The translations under genes were made by a program, and so were the position numbers. Below, piece by piece: positions 47,583-59,117 of a stretch of DNA of 63,062 nt (its first letter is position 1; every line of letters starts with the position of its first letter). The notes below the pieces were generated by a model. The model was not told the origin of the DNA. It saw only the letters and a program-made list of their open reading frames with translations, and ran no database searches. Where the stretch lies: positions 1 to 63,062 of the forward strand of contig MCFE01000521.1 of NCBI GenBank assembly GCA_002104905.1, read 5' to 3'. This stretch comes from Basidiobolus meristosporus CBS 931.73. Lineage: Eukaryota; Basidiobolomycota; Basidiobolomycetes; Basidiobolales; Basidiobolaceae.

Positions 47583-49617
47583 ATGGCCTTAAGATTACCC
47601 AAACCCATGATGCCACAGCTCTTCAAAGATGGCTACAAAGTACTGTATATCTGGTTCCACTTGGGATTCGCCCCACTAACCTTCGGTTGTTGTTGTTGCT
47701 CGTTAGCATCTTCAAGGCGTGGACGAAGCCGTCCTTCGTAACATCACCGCCGCCTCCGAGCTCTCCGAGATCACCCGCACCTCTTTGGGTCCCAACGGTT
47801 CGTGCGTTTCCCCCCCCCCGATCGGTCACCTCCCGGTCCCACTCACCCGGTTTTTTTTTCTTCAGGTCGCAACAAGATGGTGGTCAACCACCTCGAGAAG
47901 CTATTCGTGACCAACGATGCGGCCACCATCATCCGCGAGCTTGAAGTGGTCCACCCCGCTGCCAAGCTCCTCGTCATGTCCAGCCAGCAGCAAGAGCAAG
48001 AGGTATTCTCCCTCTCCTTGTCCTCGTCCTCAACCCTATCCCTATACGTACCCCTCCTGTTCCCCCCCCACCCCGCCGCTACCTTTTAGTTCCTCGCTCA
48101 CCCACCTTCGTCTCTCTAGTTGGGCGATGGCACCAACCTGGTGGTCATCTTCGCCGGAGAATTGTTGAAGAAGGCGGAGTACCTGTTGCGCATGGGACTT
48201 CACCCCAGCGAGATCGTTCAAGGCTACGAGATGGCCAGCAAGAAGGCCTTGGAATACCTGGACGGTGAGTGGTTTCTCTCTCGGTAATCTTTCCCCCCCC
48301 CACCCCATCCCCTAACTCACCAACCAATCGTCCCTACAGAGCTCTCCGTGTACGAGATCAAGGACCTGAAGAACAAGGAGGAACTCGTCAAGGCCGTGCA
48401 CACCAGCATCGCGGCCAAGCAGTACGGCTACGAGGATCTGCTCAGCGAGTTGGTGGCCGAGGCCGCCCTCACCATCATGCCCAACAACCTCACCCACTTC
48501 AACGTGGACAACGTTCGAGTGGTCAAGATCATGGGTGGCAGCATCTATGACTCCCGTGTGGTCAAGGGGATGGTCTTCGGCAGAGAGTCCGAGGGCAACA
48601 TCCAGAAGGCCCAGAAGGCGAAGGTCGCGGTGTTCTCCTGCCCCATCGACGTCGCCCGCACCGAGACCAAGGGCACGGTGCTCATCAAGAACGCCGACGA
48701 CATGCTCAACTTCTCCAAGGGAGAGGAGGCCGCCCTCGACAAGCAGATCAAGGAGATCGCCGACGCCGGGGTCAAGGTGATCGTCACCGGAGGGACATTC
48801 GGCGACCTCGCCCTTCACTTCATCAACCGCTACGAGATGATGGCGGTCAAGGTCCCATCGAAGTTCGACCTCCGTCGTCTCTGCCGCGTCACCGGGGCCA
48901 GTGCCATGACCCGTCTCGGTGCCCCCATGGCCGAGGAGATGGGCTACTGCGACATCGTGGAGACGGTCGAGATCGGCAGTGACCGCGTGGTCGTGTTCAG
49001 ACAGGACGAGGAGAAGACCAAGACCGTCACCATCGTGATCCGCGGGGCCACCCAGAACCAGATGGACGACATCGAGCGGGCCATCGACGACGGGGTGAAC
49101 ATCATCAAGGCCGCCACCAAGGACGGTCGCATGGTTCCCGGCGCGGGTGCCGCCGAGATGGAGCTGATCAAGAAGTTGATGGCGTTCGGAGAGAAGACCC
49201 CTGGACTCAACCAGCACGCCATCAAGAAGTACGCCGAGGCTTTGGAGGTCGTCCCTAGAACCCTTGCTGAGAACGCCGGTATGGATGTAAGTATTCCACC
49301 CTATCCCGATCCAACCCCCCCCCTCCTGACCCTTGCTAACCTGGGCATTTTGCTAGGCCACCAACGTGTTGTCCAAACTCTACTCCGCTCATCACAACGA
49401 GAAGACGGCCGCCGGAGTCAACGTCGACGAGGAGCAGAGCCCCATCCTCGATGCGGTCGAAGCCGGGATCCTCGATTCCCTCCCCGTCAAGCACTGGGCC
49501 CTCCGCCTCGGCACCTCCGCCGCTCTTACCGTGTTGAACGTTGACCAGATCATCATGAGCAAGCCCGCCGGTGGACCCAAGCCACCCGCCCAAAAGGCCA
49601 ACTGGGACGAGGATTAA
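47583..49617 (+). CDS. CCT8: T-complex protein 1 subunit theta (CCT8), chaperonin
   Basis: It encodes a subunit of the cytosolic chaperonin TRiC/CCT, which folds actin, tubulin and other proteins by ATP-driven cycles in a double eight-membered ring. Six exons: 47583-47639, 47707-47797, 47866-48002, 48120-48264, 48340-49286 and 49357-49617. They sum to 1638 nt (545 residues), close to the usual size of about 550. All introns are GT..AG with matching phases. The N-terminus LPKPMMPQLFKDG is theta-specific. SLGPNG (about residues 45-50), NDAAT and the nucleotide-binding GDGTN (about 97-101) are present, as is GAGAAEMEL in the equatorial domain. The acidic tail ANWDED closes the protein. It converges on ERV41, 267 bp away. 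Identity is very secure; the two small 5' exons are placed by splice consensus and family alignment from memory. Confidence 0.97.
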
Positions 49618-49884
49618 GGTGGCTGCCCGGGGGGAGGGGGCTCCACCTTTCTCACATCACCGTCTCCTCCAGCCCCATCTACCACATCCTCCAACCCCGC
49701 CCCTACTCCCTCTCCCTCTCCCTCTCCCTCTGCCTTCCATGTAAACGAGCGCAAACCTATCTCGCCAGTCGGTTGATGTATATCATATGCTTTCCCAATT
49801 GCTTGACTGTCCTCATCTGTTTAATTAGAGTAATTCATTAAAAAACATGGAACTCCAATGCGGGTTGTCCCGTGAATCGAACGA
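49618..49884. other. Convergent 3' intergenic region with CTCCCT repeats
   Basis: It lies between the stop codons of CCT8 and ERV41 and must hold both 3' UTRs. It includes a pyrimidine microsatellite (CTCCCT)n at about 49704-49733 and a T/A-rich stretch at 49815-49845 likely to contain the polyadenylation signals. Confidence 0.6.
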
Positions 49885-51432
49885 TCAGTGAGCCCGGCGG
49901 GTGACCAGCCGGATCAGTTGGTAGGTGACCCCGGTGGTGGCCCAGATCCCACCCACCAGACCGCACAGCCTCACCAGGAAGGTTGGGAAGGGGGGTCTGG
50001 TTTCGGAGACCCGGACCGAGATGGGCTCCAGATCGTATTTGAAGAAGATCCCTGGGTGGTGGGGTTACTACAAGGTCGGTCATGGGGGATCGGTGGGTGT
50101 ACTCACCTGGGACCTGGGTTTGCTGCATCCCTGGCTCCAGACTCTTGCTCGAATCGGTCACGGCGTACTGGTTGGTGAGCAGGACGTTGTCGGCGCTGTC
50201 TGTAGTCATGGATCAGTGGGTGTAGCGACGACGGGACTTGGCGAGGCGTGGATGCGGATGCGGATGTGGATGTGGATGTGGATGTGGATGTGGATGTGGA
50301 TGTGGATGTGGGGCTTACCTAGATAGATGGTGGGTACGATCGAGATGAAATACTGGAACAGGTCAAAGTCTACGGAGGCCGGGGGTTAGTGACGCGGCGA
50401 GTGGATGCTGGCCCGACCAACACTTACTGGATTCGGCCCGTTCGTACACGTTGTTGAGAGGGTTGACCAGGTGCGGGTAGTTGTGTCCGAACGAGAGGTG
50501 ACGGATGTAGTGGGTGAAGTTCAGCGCTGCATGAAGGGGATTAGCTCTGACCGGGCGAATATCCCGCATACCCTAACCTTCATGATCAACATGAGATCCA
50601 CCGTAGCCATGGCCAAAGGCGGTGATGTGTAGGTTTCCGGCTACCTACGGGGTGGACGGTCGTGAGGAGGGAGGGGGCATGGATGAGCAACTGGGCCGAC
50701 CTACTTTGTTCACCTTCATCGAGCCTGACACCCGACAGGCGTTGTACTCCTCCGCATCTACAAAATGTCCCGATCAATCCCATGCCTCTCCACCGCTTTG
50801 CCGCTACTCAAATACCAACCAAGTGCATCCGAGCGCTTCTCGCTCTTGCGGGCATCCCGTATGATCTGCTCCACATCGATGTCTTCCTCGGGCTCCTTCT
50901 GATTCACCGGTCGACTGCGGGGGTTTCCCTGGGTTAGCCCACGCGCCACGTCAAGGTCAAAGCCAACTTACCTTTCGAGGGGGGCGAATGTGTAGTACAC
51001 CTAGATGACCAACAACCATTGGTAAGCGCTCACAGGGGCCGGAGTTAACATCCACCTACCGGTACGACATTGAGCGAGTGCTTGACACGGGAAGAGGCCC
51101 CCGCGGCATCCAGCACGTCCACCGTCAGGTCTAAGGGACTGTTAATGCATGGGGAGGCGGAATATACCATATCGCCACCTACTCTCACAATCCATCGCCA
51201 GGTAGACGTCCAAGTTGACTTGCATGGTGTGCTCGATGTTCGGATCGACCAGGAACTCGAACTCCTGCTTGGTGGTGAGGTACTCTCGCACCTCGCTCTG
51301 TATCAGATAGAACAGGACCAGGGAGATGAGGAAGCTGACGAGGCCACCGCTCTTCGACCGTCTCTGATACCCCTCGTCGACCTTGGGGAAGGCGTCGAGA
51401 TTGGCGAGTTTCTTCTGCAGTCTTGAAAACAT
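49885..51432 (-). CDS. ERV41: ERV41/ERGIC2-type ER-Golgi vesicle protein
   Basis: It is a membrane protein of COPII vesicles that cycles between ER and Golgi; in yeast it partners Erv46 in retrieving ER residents. Ten exons on the minus strand: 51432-51183, 51130-51060, 51000-50972, 50914-50820, 50757-50701, 50640-50578, 50526-50428, 50369-50319, 50199-50107 and 50051-49885, total 975 nt (324 residues), slightly short for the family. Visible features: LDAFPKVDEGY and SKSGG at residues 12-30, first membrane segment about 30-48, the lumenal blocks ACRVSGS, GNLHIT, NFTHYIRHLSFG and FQYFISIVPT, then GIFFKYDLEPI, and a second membrane segment with RLCGLVGGIWATTGV near the C-terminus. Both tails are short and cytosolic in the family. 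The third exon is only 29 nt. Assignment to Erv41 over Erv46 rests on the N-terminal and C-terminal blocks. Confidence 0.92.
50251..50311 (+). repeat. Hexanucleotide (GATGTG)n minisatellite in an ERV41 intron
   Basis: About ten copies of GATGTG/GATGCG lie wholly within the intron 50200-50318, on the minus strand as CACATC repeats just downstream of the 5' splice site. They should be length-variable between strains. Confidence 0.9.
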
Positions 51433-51704
51433 CGGCTGTCACTGGTAAACGGCGTTTAGCTGACGACCAGGAATGATCCCCCCCCCCTCACTATGCCCAG
51501 GCTCTTAAGTGGGAGCCCATCCATTGTTCAAAAATCACGAGCTCCCATTGGCTCAATGGTTGAGAGGAGTTTATTTGCATCGATGATTCACTGGCCTATC
51601 TACTTTTGGTCATATAAATGGGTGCAGAACACTAATGCTCAATCGGTTTACATTATAGAAAGGGGAAAGAAATATATGGTTACATGGCGACAATGGTGGC
51701 CAGC
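51433..51704 (-). promoter_or_regulatory. ERV41 upstream region and RAB11 3' flank
   Basis: This 272-bp gap separates the RAB11 stop (51705) from the ERV41 start. On the minus strand it contains two CCAAT motifs (around 51549 and 51587) and a TATA-like stretch (rc of CATATAAATG, about 51611-51620). A C8-type run lies at 51479-51487. These are candidate promoter elements only. Confidence 0.4.
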
Positions 51705-52662
<958 letters not shown>

Positions 52663-53023
52663 ATTCGGCAGCTGGTGCTATTAACTAGGAAAAGGAGAAA
52701 AGCTGACAACGAGGGATATCGGCGTGGAGTCCGCTTGGCCCAATATTCGCACATGATTGCGATGGTCTTCATCATCGTGGTACAACCAATCATTTCAATG
52801 TGGCCTCTACGAATCCCTGATGGGGCCATCACTTTTCTGTTGTCCTCAAAGTTTATTTCTGGCATTTAGGTTTATGCATCTGCTGGGAGCCTACCATTGG
52901 CTCTACTCAGCTATTGGCTGTCGGTCAACATGGTTTGTTTAAACCCGCAACTAAGTACCTGCTTACAAGGCGCTTAGCTGCGCGACCCTTGGACCCCTCT
53001 ACGCTTGCTTAGTGCTGCCCACC
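52663..53023. promoter_or_regulatory. Shared divergent promoter region of RAB11 and the J-protein gene
   Basis: The 361-bp interval between the two start codons contains CCAAT/ATTGG motifs (about 52784-52790, 52892-52897, 52912-52917) and no clear TATA box. It has no open frame of its own. Shared regulation is plausible from the head-to-head layout only. Confidence 0.5.
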
Positions 53024-54037
53024 ATGTCCGACAATTACTTCGTCAGCCTGGCGCTTTGGATGTTCGTCCCAAAGATGGCCGCCGGCTTCGTGCAGAACCT
53101 ATATTACAAGTTTCGCTACTCCGCCAATTCGCCCTCGATCCCTGTCCAGGGGCAGAAGAAGTACATCCGCGACTACAAAAGGATCTTCTCCCTCATCATT
53201 CTCCTCTACCTTCTCTACACGGTGGTTGAGGTGGAGAGGAGCACCCCCTACAACTACTACCAGATCCTGGGCGTGAACCAGCAGAGCCTCAACCCCAGGT
53301 TGCTGAAGAGCAACTTCCGCCGGTTGTCCTTACAGTTCCACCCCGACAAGAACCCAACCGAAGAGGCCCACGGGATCTTCATCACCCTGCGACAAGCATT
53401 CGAGACGCTGAACGATCCGATCAAGCGCTACGCGTACGACAGACTGGGCACCTCGTATCTCCGCTGCCAAAAATGCCTCACCGTGCGCGACTATGTGGTG
53501 GGAACCATCCCCTCCCTGATCGGGACCTACGCCGGCACCGGCCTGGTCCTGTTTCTGCTCAACGTGCTGGGACAGGGGCAATTCGGAAGGTACTGGCGTT
53601 TCGTCGCCTGGGCCACTATGGGCTCCGTGGAGCTCACCCTGCTCTTCGCCCCTCAAAATTCCCTCCTCCACCACCTCTTCTCGATAGTACTGCCCCACCG
53701 GACGGTTGCCGAGCAGATCTCCATCCTGCACCAGATCGTGGTCTCCATTTTCATCGGCCTGTCGCAGATCGGCCCAGTGCTGTTCGAGGAGGCGGAGGAT
53801 GACATCCACAAACCTTTGTCCCGCCTCTACAACCTAAACGATGTTGCAGCCAGGGAGGCCAACTTGGCCTTCCGCTCCGCCTTCGAACCTTTCCAGGACG
53901 AGGTCAGCAATCGTGAGCTACGCAAGAGGATGGGGAAGCTCGCGATCGACTCCCGCCTCTTCCAAGATCCCGATTACACCAAGATGTACAGCTCGGTGCA
54001 CGAGCGAGTCGTCTCGAAGAGAAGGTCCCCATCATGA
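53024..54037 (+). CDS. Multi-pass membrane J-domain (HSP40) protein, probably of the ER
   Basis: It is a single-exon gene of 337 residues. The ATG at 53024 has a strong context (CCCACCATG); an upstream GTG in frame is not needed. Hydrophobic segments at about 5-23 and 54-70 precede a J domain (about 76-138) with YYQILGV, a helix II ending in HPDK (HPD at 106-108, so it can stimulate an Hsp70 ATPase) and AYDRLG. After a CQKCLTVRDYV segment there are three more hydrophobic stretches (about 165-185, 195-215, 240-260), then a basic tail. In fungi this layout is seen in uncharacterised membrane DnaJ proteins; ER location is an inference from topology, since I see no sorting signal. It is not SEC63, which lacks the same order and carries a Brl domain. 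Confidence 0.88.
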   Translation: MSDNYFVSLALWMFVPKMAAGFVQNLYYKFRYSANSPSIPVQGQKKYIRDYKRIFSLIILLYLLYTVVEVERSTPYNYYQILGVNQQSLNPRLLKSNFRRLSLQFHPDKNPTEEAHGIFITLRQAFETLNDPIKRYAYDRLGTSYLRCQKCLTVRDYVVGTIPSLIGTYAGTGLVLFLLNVLGQGQFGRYWRFVAWATMGSVELTLLFAPQNSLLHHLFSIVLPHRTVAEQISILHQIVVSIFIGLSQIGPVLFEEAEDDIHKPLSRLYNLNDVAAREANLAFRSAFEPFQDEVSNRELRKRMGKLAIDSRLFQDPDYTKMYSSVHERVVSKRRSPS

Positions 54038-54277
54038 GTATGGTTAGTCGGTCAACTCGTTGCATCGCAATACGTATCAACGAACCTCATGGAGGGCGAG
54101 ATAGTTATCAATACCAAGGATGTTTCCCCATCGAAGCATCGACCACTTAATGCCCCCACAACCATAAACATCGGTCACCCCAATCTACCCAGTCATGTAA
54201 CAATCTCTTTTACAGTAAAGCCATATGTTAACAGGTACACTTGAGAGTTGTTGGAAACGTGCAGGTGGTAATGCGTA
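54038..54277. other. 3' flank of the J-protein gene
   Basis: This is unique sequence with declining GC content leading to the next LTR, probably containing the 3' UTR. No other feature is seen. Confidence 0.5.
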
Positions 54278-54636
54278 TATTGTAAATTTGGTAATTACTT
54301 GCAAAAATCCACTTAACTTAGTTGCTTAGATCGTGGAATATTCTGCCCGAATCCCTTGGTATTTACTTGGAATATTTTACCAAATTATCAGCATGTAGGA
54401 CTTGAAAAAATTTTAAAGTCACCTAAAGGCCACCAAACTTTCCAGCCATGTTCTTGGCACCTTCCTTCTCACATTCTATATACTTGTCTGGCCTTCCTTA
54501 ACCTACTCTATGTGCTTGTTGTGCCAAGGTCATGTTAATGTCTAAATACCATGTTACATTCAATAAATCACAAGTGACAACCAAATAATCAACTTGCCGT
54601 CCCAGTACATCCATTATTTCCAAAACTCTTGCAACA
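54278..54636 (+). repeat. Family A LTR (5' LTR of A7)
   Basis: It is about 359 bp, plus orientation, decayed start TATTGTAAATTTGG, end CTCTTGCAACA, followed by a degenerate PBS (GGTTATCACCCCC). Confidence 0.75.
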
Positions 54637-55356
54637 GGTTATCACCCCCAAGCTGTCACTCACTGGAATGTCTACTACTGCTATTACTGGAATCTTGCCC
54701 TATGAGAATTCTCAAGGTTGGAATTCATTGGATTTTTGGCTGGTATTCAACCACTGTTTCAGTCTCAAATTTTCAGTTGCAATTTTTGTTGGAAGTGATG
54801 TGCAGCTAATTACCAAATTTAGTATGAGTGCTAGTTGTCCTAATCTCCCTTGGGAAAGGATGTCTGCTTTTCTGCTGTGAAGCTGCTATGTGAGATATTG
54901 AGAGTTAGTACTTTTGGGAAAGTTAAAATTCAGCTGATATTATGATAGTATTCTGCTAACCTTTTCTTGATTTTTTTTGTAGGGTTACATTTTGCTGAAA
55001 AGTTGGATGGATCAAACTACAGGTCTGGATGGTGAAGATGAAGATAACTATGCAGGAAAGAGGCCTTGGAATATTGTCTCAGGAGTGGAATACCCTTTAA
55101 CAATGTAGGAGAAGAAGTTCTCAAATGCCAGAAGAAAGAGCAAAGTGACTTAAGCCAGACTTGTCTTAATGCCGCAGACTAATTGCTTATTTAATGACCA
55201 AGTGCTAAAACAGCATAAAACACCTGGATGATATTAGGTAACATCTGCCCATCATATGCTGCTACCAAGAATAGTACTTGACACATAGATTATCGACTGA
55301 AAACATGCTCTCAGGAAAGAAATGATATATGCAATCTGTTGTCACTCTGTTAATTG
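54637..55356 (+). mobile_element. Copia family A element A7, gag fragment
   Basis: Gag starts with ATG at about 54669 (STTAITGILP) and continues after an insertion (54704-54994) as AEKLDGSNYRS... to LSGKEMIYA-like sequence near 55310. It stops where a minus-strand LTR begins (55357). Confidence 0.7.
54704..54994. mobile_element. About 290-bp insertion in A7 gag
   Basis: In other family A copies the gag codons around 54703 and 54995 are adjacent (GGAACTTTTCCCTCTGCTGA at about 5565-5585, reverse complement). The inserted sequence aligns with about 8809-9110 in repeat R1, including GGAATTCA.TTGAT at the start and a T-rich end with AGGGTT. Ends and target duplication are not clear. Confidence 0.55.
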
Positions 55357-56162
55357 TGTTGCCAGATTTTGGAGATATAGGAAGTGACTGGAAGAACCAG
55401 CAGATGATGCTATTTTTACTTAATGATTTACTAGATGTAGAATTGTGTTGATATTTTTACATGGTCTTGGCAGAGCAAACACATAGAATATGTTTAGAGA
55501 GGTCCCAAGGACATGTGTGTAAAGCTTAGGGCTGTTTGGACAACCTTGAGATGCTTTGTTTTGTAGGTACATGATATTTTGGTGAGAATTTTCCAAGTAA
55601 ATCTCAACAAGGAATTTGGCTGGTATTCTCTAAGATTTATAGGTAATGATATAAGTGACTTAGTTAAGTGGATATTTAAGTGCAATTTCAAAATCTTCAA
55701 CACTTCCACTAAGCTAGATATCCATATTTACCAGTCCTAGTGGCAATTTAAAATGCCCAAATTTGCCTCTGACTAATGGTTTGATAAATATATCTGCAAT
55801 CACATCATCTATAGGATAGTAAGCTAACTCAATCAAGTAAATCAATAAAGCTTCTCATATGAACTGATGATTGATATATATTGGCTTAGCTCTATTATGA
55901 ACCATTGGATTTCCACCTAATTGTATGGATTCTCAAATATCTTGAAAAAACATAGTAGTGGCTTTTTCAAATATGCTTGAGTCTTTGAGAAGCATTTTTA
56001 GTCATATTGCTTCTTTTGTAGCCTCATAGGCTGCCATGTACTCTGCCTCTGTGCCAGGAAGTGCTATAGTTGGTTGCTTTCTGGAGTTCTGTGGAATTGC
56101 TCTGAAACATTAAAGAAAGGTGTATCATGTGGTGGATCTTCTGTCTCAAGAGCTTTGTCCCC
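55357..56162 (-). mobile_element. Copia family A fragment A8a: LTR plus RNase H tail
   Basis: The minus strand carries an LTR at 55357-55702 (TGTTGCCAG to CTTCAACA) followed on its right by the RNase H C-terminal coding remnant (55708-56160). It is one unit of a tandem duplication with 56163 onward. Confidence 0.75.
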
Positions 56163-59091
56163 TAGTACTTGACATATAGATTGTTCACTGCAAGCATGCT
56201 CTCAGGAAAGAAATGATATGTGCAATCTGCTGTCACTCCGGTAATTTTTTGCAAGAGTTTTGGTGATATAGTAAGTGTTTGGGAAAATAAGTAGATTATG
56301 TGGTTTTCACTCAATGGTCTATTGAATGTAAAAGAAGTATTTATACTTTTGCATAGTCTTGGCATAAAGATATGTAGAGTGGGCTTAGGAAGGCTCCAGG
56401 AACATGTGCACAAAGTTTGGGCTGCTTGGACAACTTTGAGAATTCTCACATTTTGGGTGTCTGGTATTTTGGTGAAAATATTCCAAGTAAATCCATACAG
56501 GTAATTTGGTCAGTTATTCACTAAGATTTGTAGGTAATGATCTAAGTGACTAAGTTAGGTGAATATTTAGGCGGAATTACCGATCTTACAACACTCCCAC
56601 TTTTCTAGGTGTCAATACTTACCAGTCCTAAGATATTTGGATTTTTCTCTAGCTAATGGTCTGGTAAATATGTCTGCAATTGTTTCAACTATAGGGCAGT
56701 AAACTAAGTTAGCTAAGTCATTCTCTATAGCTTCACATATGAAATGATGTCTAGCATTCATGTGCCTAGTTCTATCATTAACTATTGGATTTCTATCCAA
56801 TTGTATATATCCTTGCTTATCTTGAAGTAAAGTAATTGTCATTTTTTGACATAAGCCTAAATCTTAAAAGAGCTTCCTTAGCCACATTGCTTCTTTTGTG
56901 ACTTCACAGGCTGCCAAATACTCTGCCTCTGTGACAGAGAGTGCCATGGTTGGTTGCTTTCTTGAGTTCCATGAAACTGCCACTTAAAGAAAGGCATATT
57001 CTGTGGTGGACCTTCTGTCTTCTAAAATCTGTCCCCAATCAGCATCAGATTAGCCCACAAGATTCTGTTCTGAGTCCTTATAAGTGTACCCCAGGCAGAT
57101 ATCATTGGTTTCTTTTAGGGATCTAAAAATATGCTTAACTGCTGCAATATGATCAGATCCATACTTCTGATTATGCTAGGTGACAGCCTTCACTGAATAT
57201 GAGATATCTGGATGTATTCCAAGCATGATATACTTCAGACTGCTGATCATAGACTGATAAGGAAAGTCAGGGCACTCAGATAGCACCAAGCTCCCTTGAT
57301 TTGGTTGCATTTTGACCAAGTTAAGGTTTGTCTCCATTGGGGTAGCTGCCAGCTTGAAGTCTTCCATTTGGTACTTCTTTAGTATATATTGAATATACTT
57401 AGATTGGCTTGGGGTGATAGTCTGGGTACTTCAGTCTATGGGAAACTTTATCCCTAAATAGTATATGTGATCTCCTAGACTGGACATCTTGAACTCCTTA
57501 AATAGGCTGGATTAGTCTCTTCCAATGTTTCAAGGTTATTGGTGGCAAGAATAAGATCATCCACATGTAGAGCTAATAGAGCTGGATTTGCTTAATTTTG
57601 CTTATAGTATATGCTATAGTCAGCAGTACTTCTTTTGAAATTCAAAGATTTCAAGCAAAAATCTACCTTGCAATTCCAAGCTTATGGTGATTTTTCAAGT
57701 TCACAAAGGATTTTTAAGCTTGTAGACCAAATTGGGGTTATCTTGGTCAATAAACCCATCAGGCTGGTCCATATATATGTTCTCATTAAGTTCTCTATTC
57801 AAAAATGCAGTTTTTACATCCATTTAATGTGTAAAAACTTATATTTGGCTGCAATAGCCAATATTAATCTGATGAAATTAAACTTGGCTACCAGTGCAGA
57901 GGTCTCAGTATAGTCAAGTCCTTTTGTTTGAGAGTGTGCTTTTGCCACAAGTCTTGCTTTGTATCATTCAGTTGTACCATTAGCCTTGTTTATGGTGACG
58001 AAGTCCCATCTGCATCCAATTGATTTTTAGTTGCCTGTTAATTTGGCCAAGTCTCAAGTTTGATTTTCTATCAGGGCCTGAGACTCCTCAGTTATTCTAG
58101 GTCTCCAAATCTCTGTCTGAGGACTATTTAGTGCCTCTTTTACAGTCTGCAGCTCATAAATATTGAGTGAATAGACATAGGCTAAATTTGTACCCTCATT
58201 GATATAGTAATTTGGGCTATTTCTGGTTTAGTAGGGACTACTGGTTGGTGATACTGAAATGATCATTTCTAGAACATTCATGGGCACTGGCTCAGGCTGA
58301 ACCATTGTTGTAGAGTCCTCCAGAGCAAAGATGTTTTGATTGTTTTGCTCTGATTCAAACCTGACTATTGGTGGACTTGAGATCAGATATTTTTCATCAT
58401 CTGATGTCATTTCTTGTGAAAATTTTGATTTTCATCATACAACACATCCCTAAGCTTGATAAACTTCTTTGCTTTGGTATTGTAGAGTCTGTATGCTTTA
58501 CTCTCATTGCAGTAGCTGAAAAATATGCATTTGCACAGTAGGCTCAAATTTTGATTGATATCCAGGCAGTTTCTTAGCATAAACTTTGCATCCAAGTATT
58601 CTTAGATGTTCTGCACTTGGTCTGCATCCATACCATGCTTCAAATGGAGTAGAATCTTGAAGTATTTTGCTATAACTCCAATTTCTCAGGTGTACAGCTG
58701 TGGCAACTGATTCTGCCTAAAAATCATAGGATAATTATTGATCATGGATCAAAGATCTTGACATATCAATTATTAATCTATTTATAAGTTCTTCTACTTC
58801 ATTTTGCTGTGGGGAGTATGGAACAGTAGTCTCTTACTTTATCCCTTGAATTTTGCAGAAGTGTACAAAGAGTTTTGTGGTATATTCCCCACCATTATGA
58901 GTGCATTTTATTGATTCTTTCACCAGTTTCTGTCTCCACCATGGCTTTAAGCTCCCTGAACTTGGACAGAACCTCTTCCTTACTTGCCATCAAGTAGACC
59001 CACATATATCTTGTATAGTAATCAATATAAGTAATTGATTTCTTCATCCTGCCTATGGTAAATTTTGCATAGGTCCACATAGATCTGAGTG
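56163..59091 (-). mobile_element. Copia family A element A8b
   Basis: It starts with an 80-bp gag scrap shared with 55266-55350, then an LTR (56247-56593, end CTTACAACA). On the minus strand follow RNase H (56842-56612 and to about 57126), RT (57367-57176 and decayed to about 57990, box STCG-like YVDD region near 57560), the linker (58410-58228) and integrase (59080-58407, split). Similarity to A1 ends exactly at 59091 within integrase, where a tRNA 3' half begins. Confidence 0.8.
56247..56593 (-). repeat. Family A LTR (3' LTR of A8b)
   Basis: It is 347 bp. The minus-strand polypurine tract AAGTGGGAG (56594-56602) abuts it, confirming orientation. Confidence 0.85.
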
Positions 59092-59092
59092 C

Positions 59093-59117
59093 ACAGGTTC
59101 AAATCCTGTGGCCGACA
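59093..59117 (+). pseudogene. tRNA gene 3' half (T arm and acceptor strand)
   Basis: The T stem ACAGG/CCTGT closes a canonical seven-base T loop (TTCAAAT). It is followed by a 7-nt acceptor strand GGCCGAC and discriminator A. Everything 5' of the T arm is copia integrase sequence, so the gene was cut at the base of the T stem. The identity cannot be told. Confidence 0.75.

Noticed and set aside
48312..49217. 301-residue minus-strand frame in CCT8
   Set aside because: It lies antisense to a fully supported CCT8 exon and is a typical long frame in GC-rich coding DNA, with a low-complexity Leu/Gly/Asp/His composition.
53012..53023. Upstream in-frame start of the J-protein at 53012
   Set aside because: The codon there is GTG; the ATG at 53024 has a strong context and a good N-terminal membrane segment.
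53330..53809. 159-residue minus-strand frame
   Set aside because: It is antisense to the J-domain gene, which has the HPD motif and continuous family similarity.
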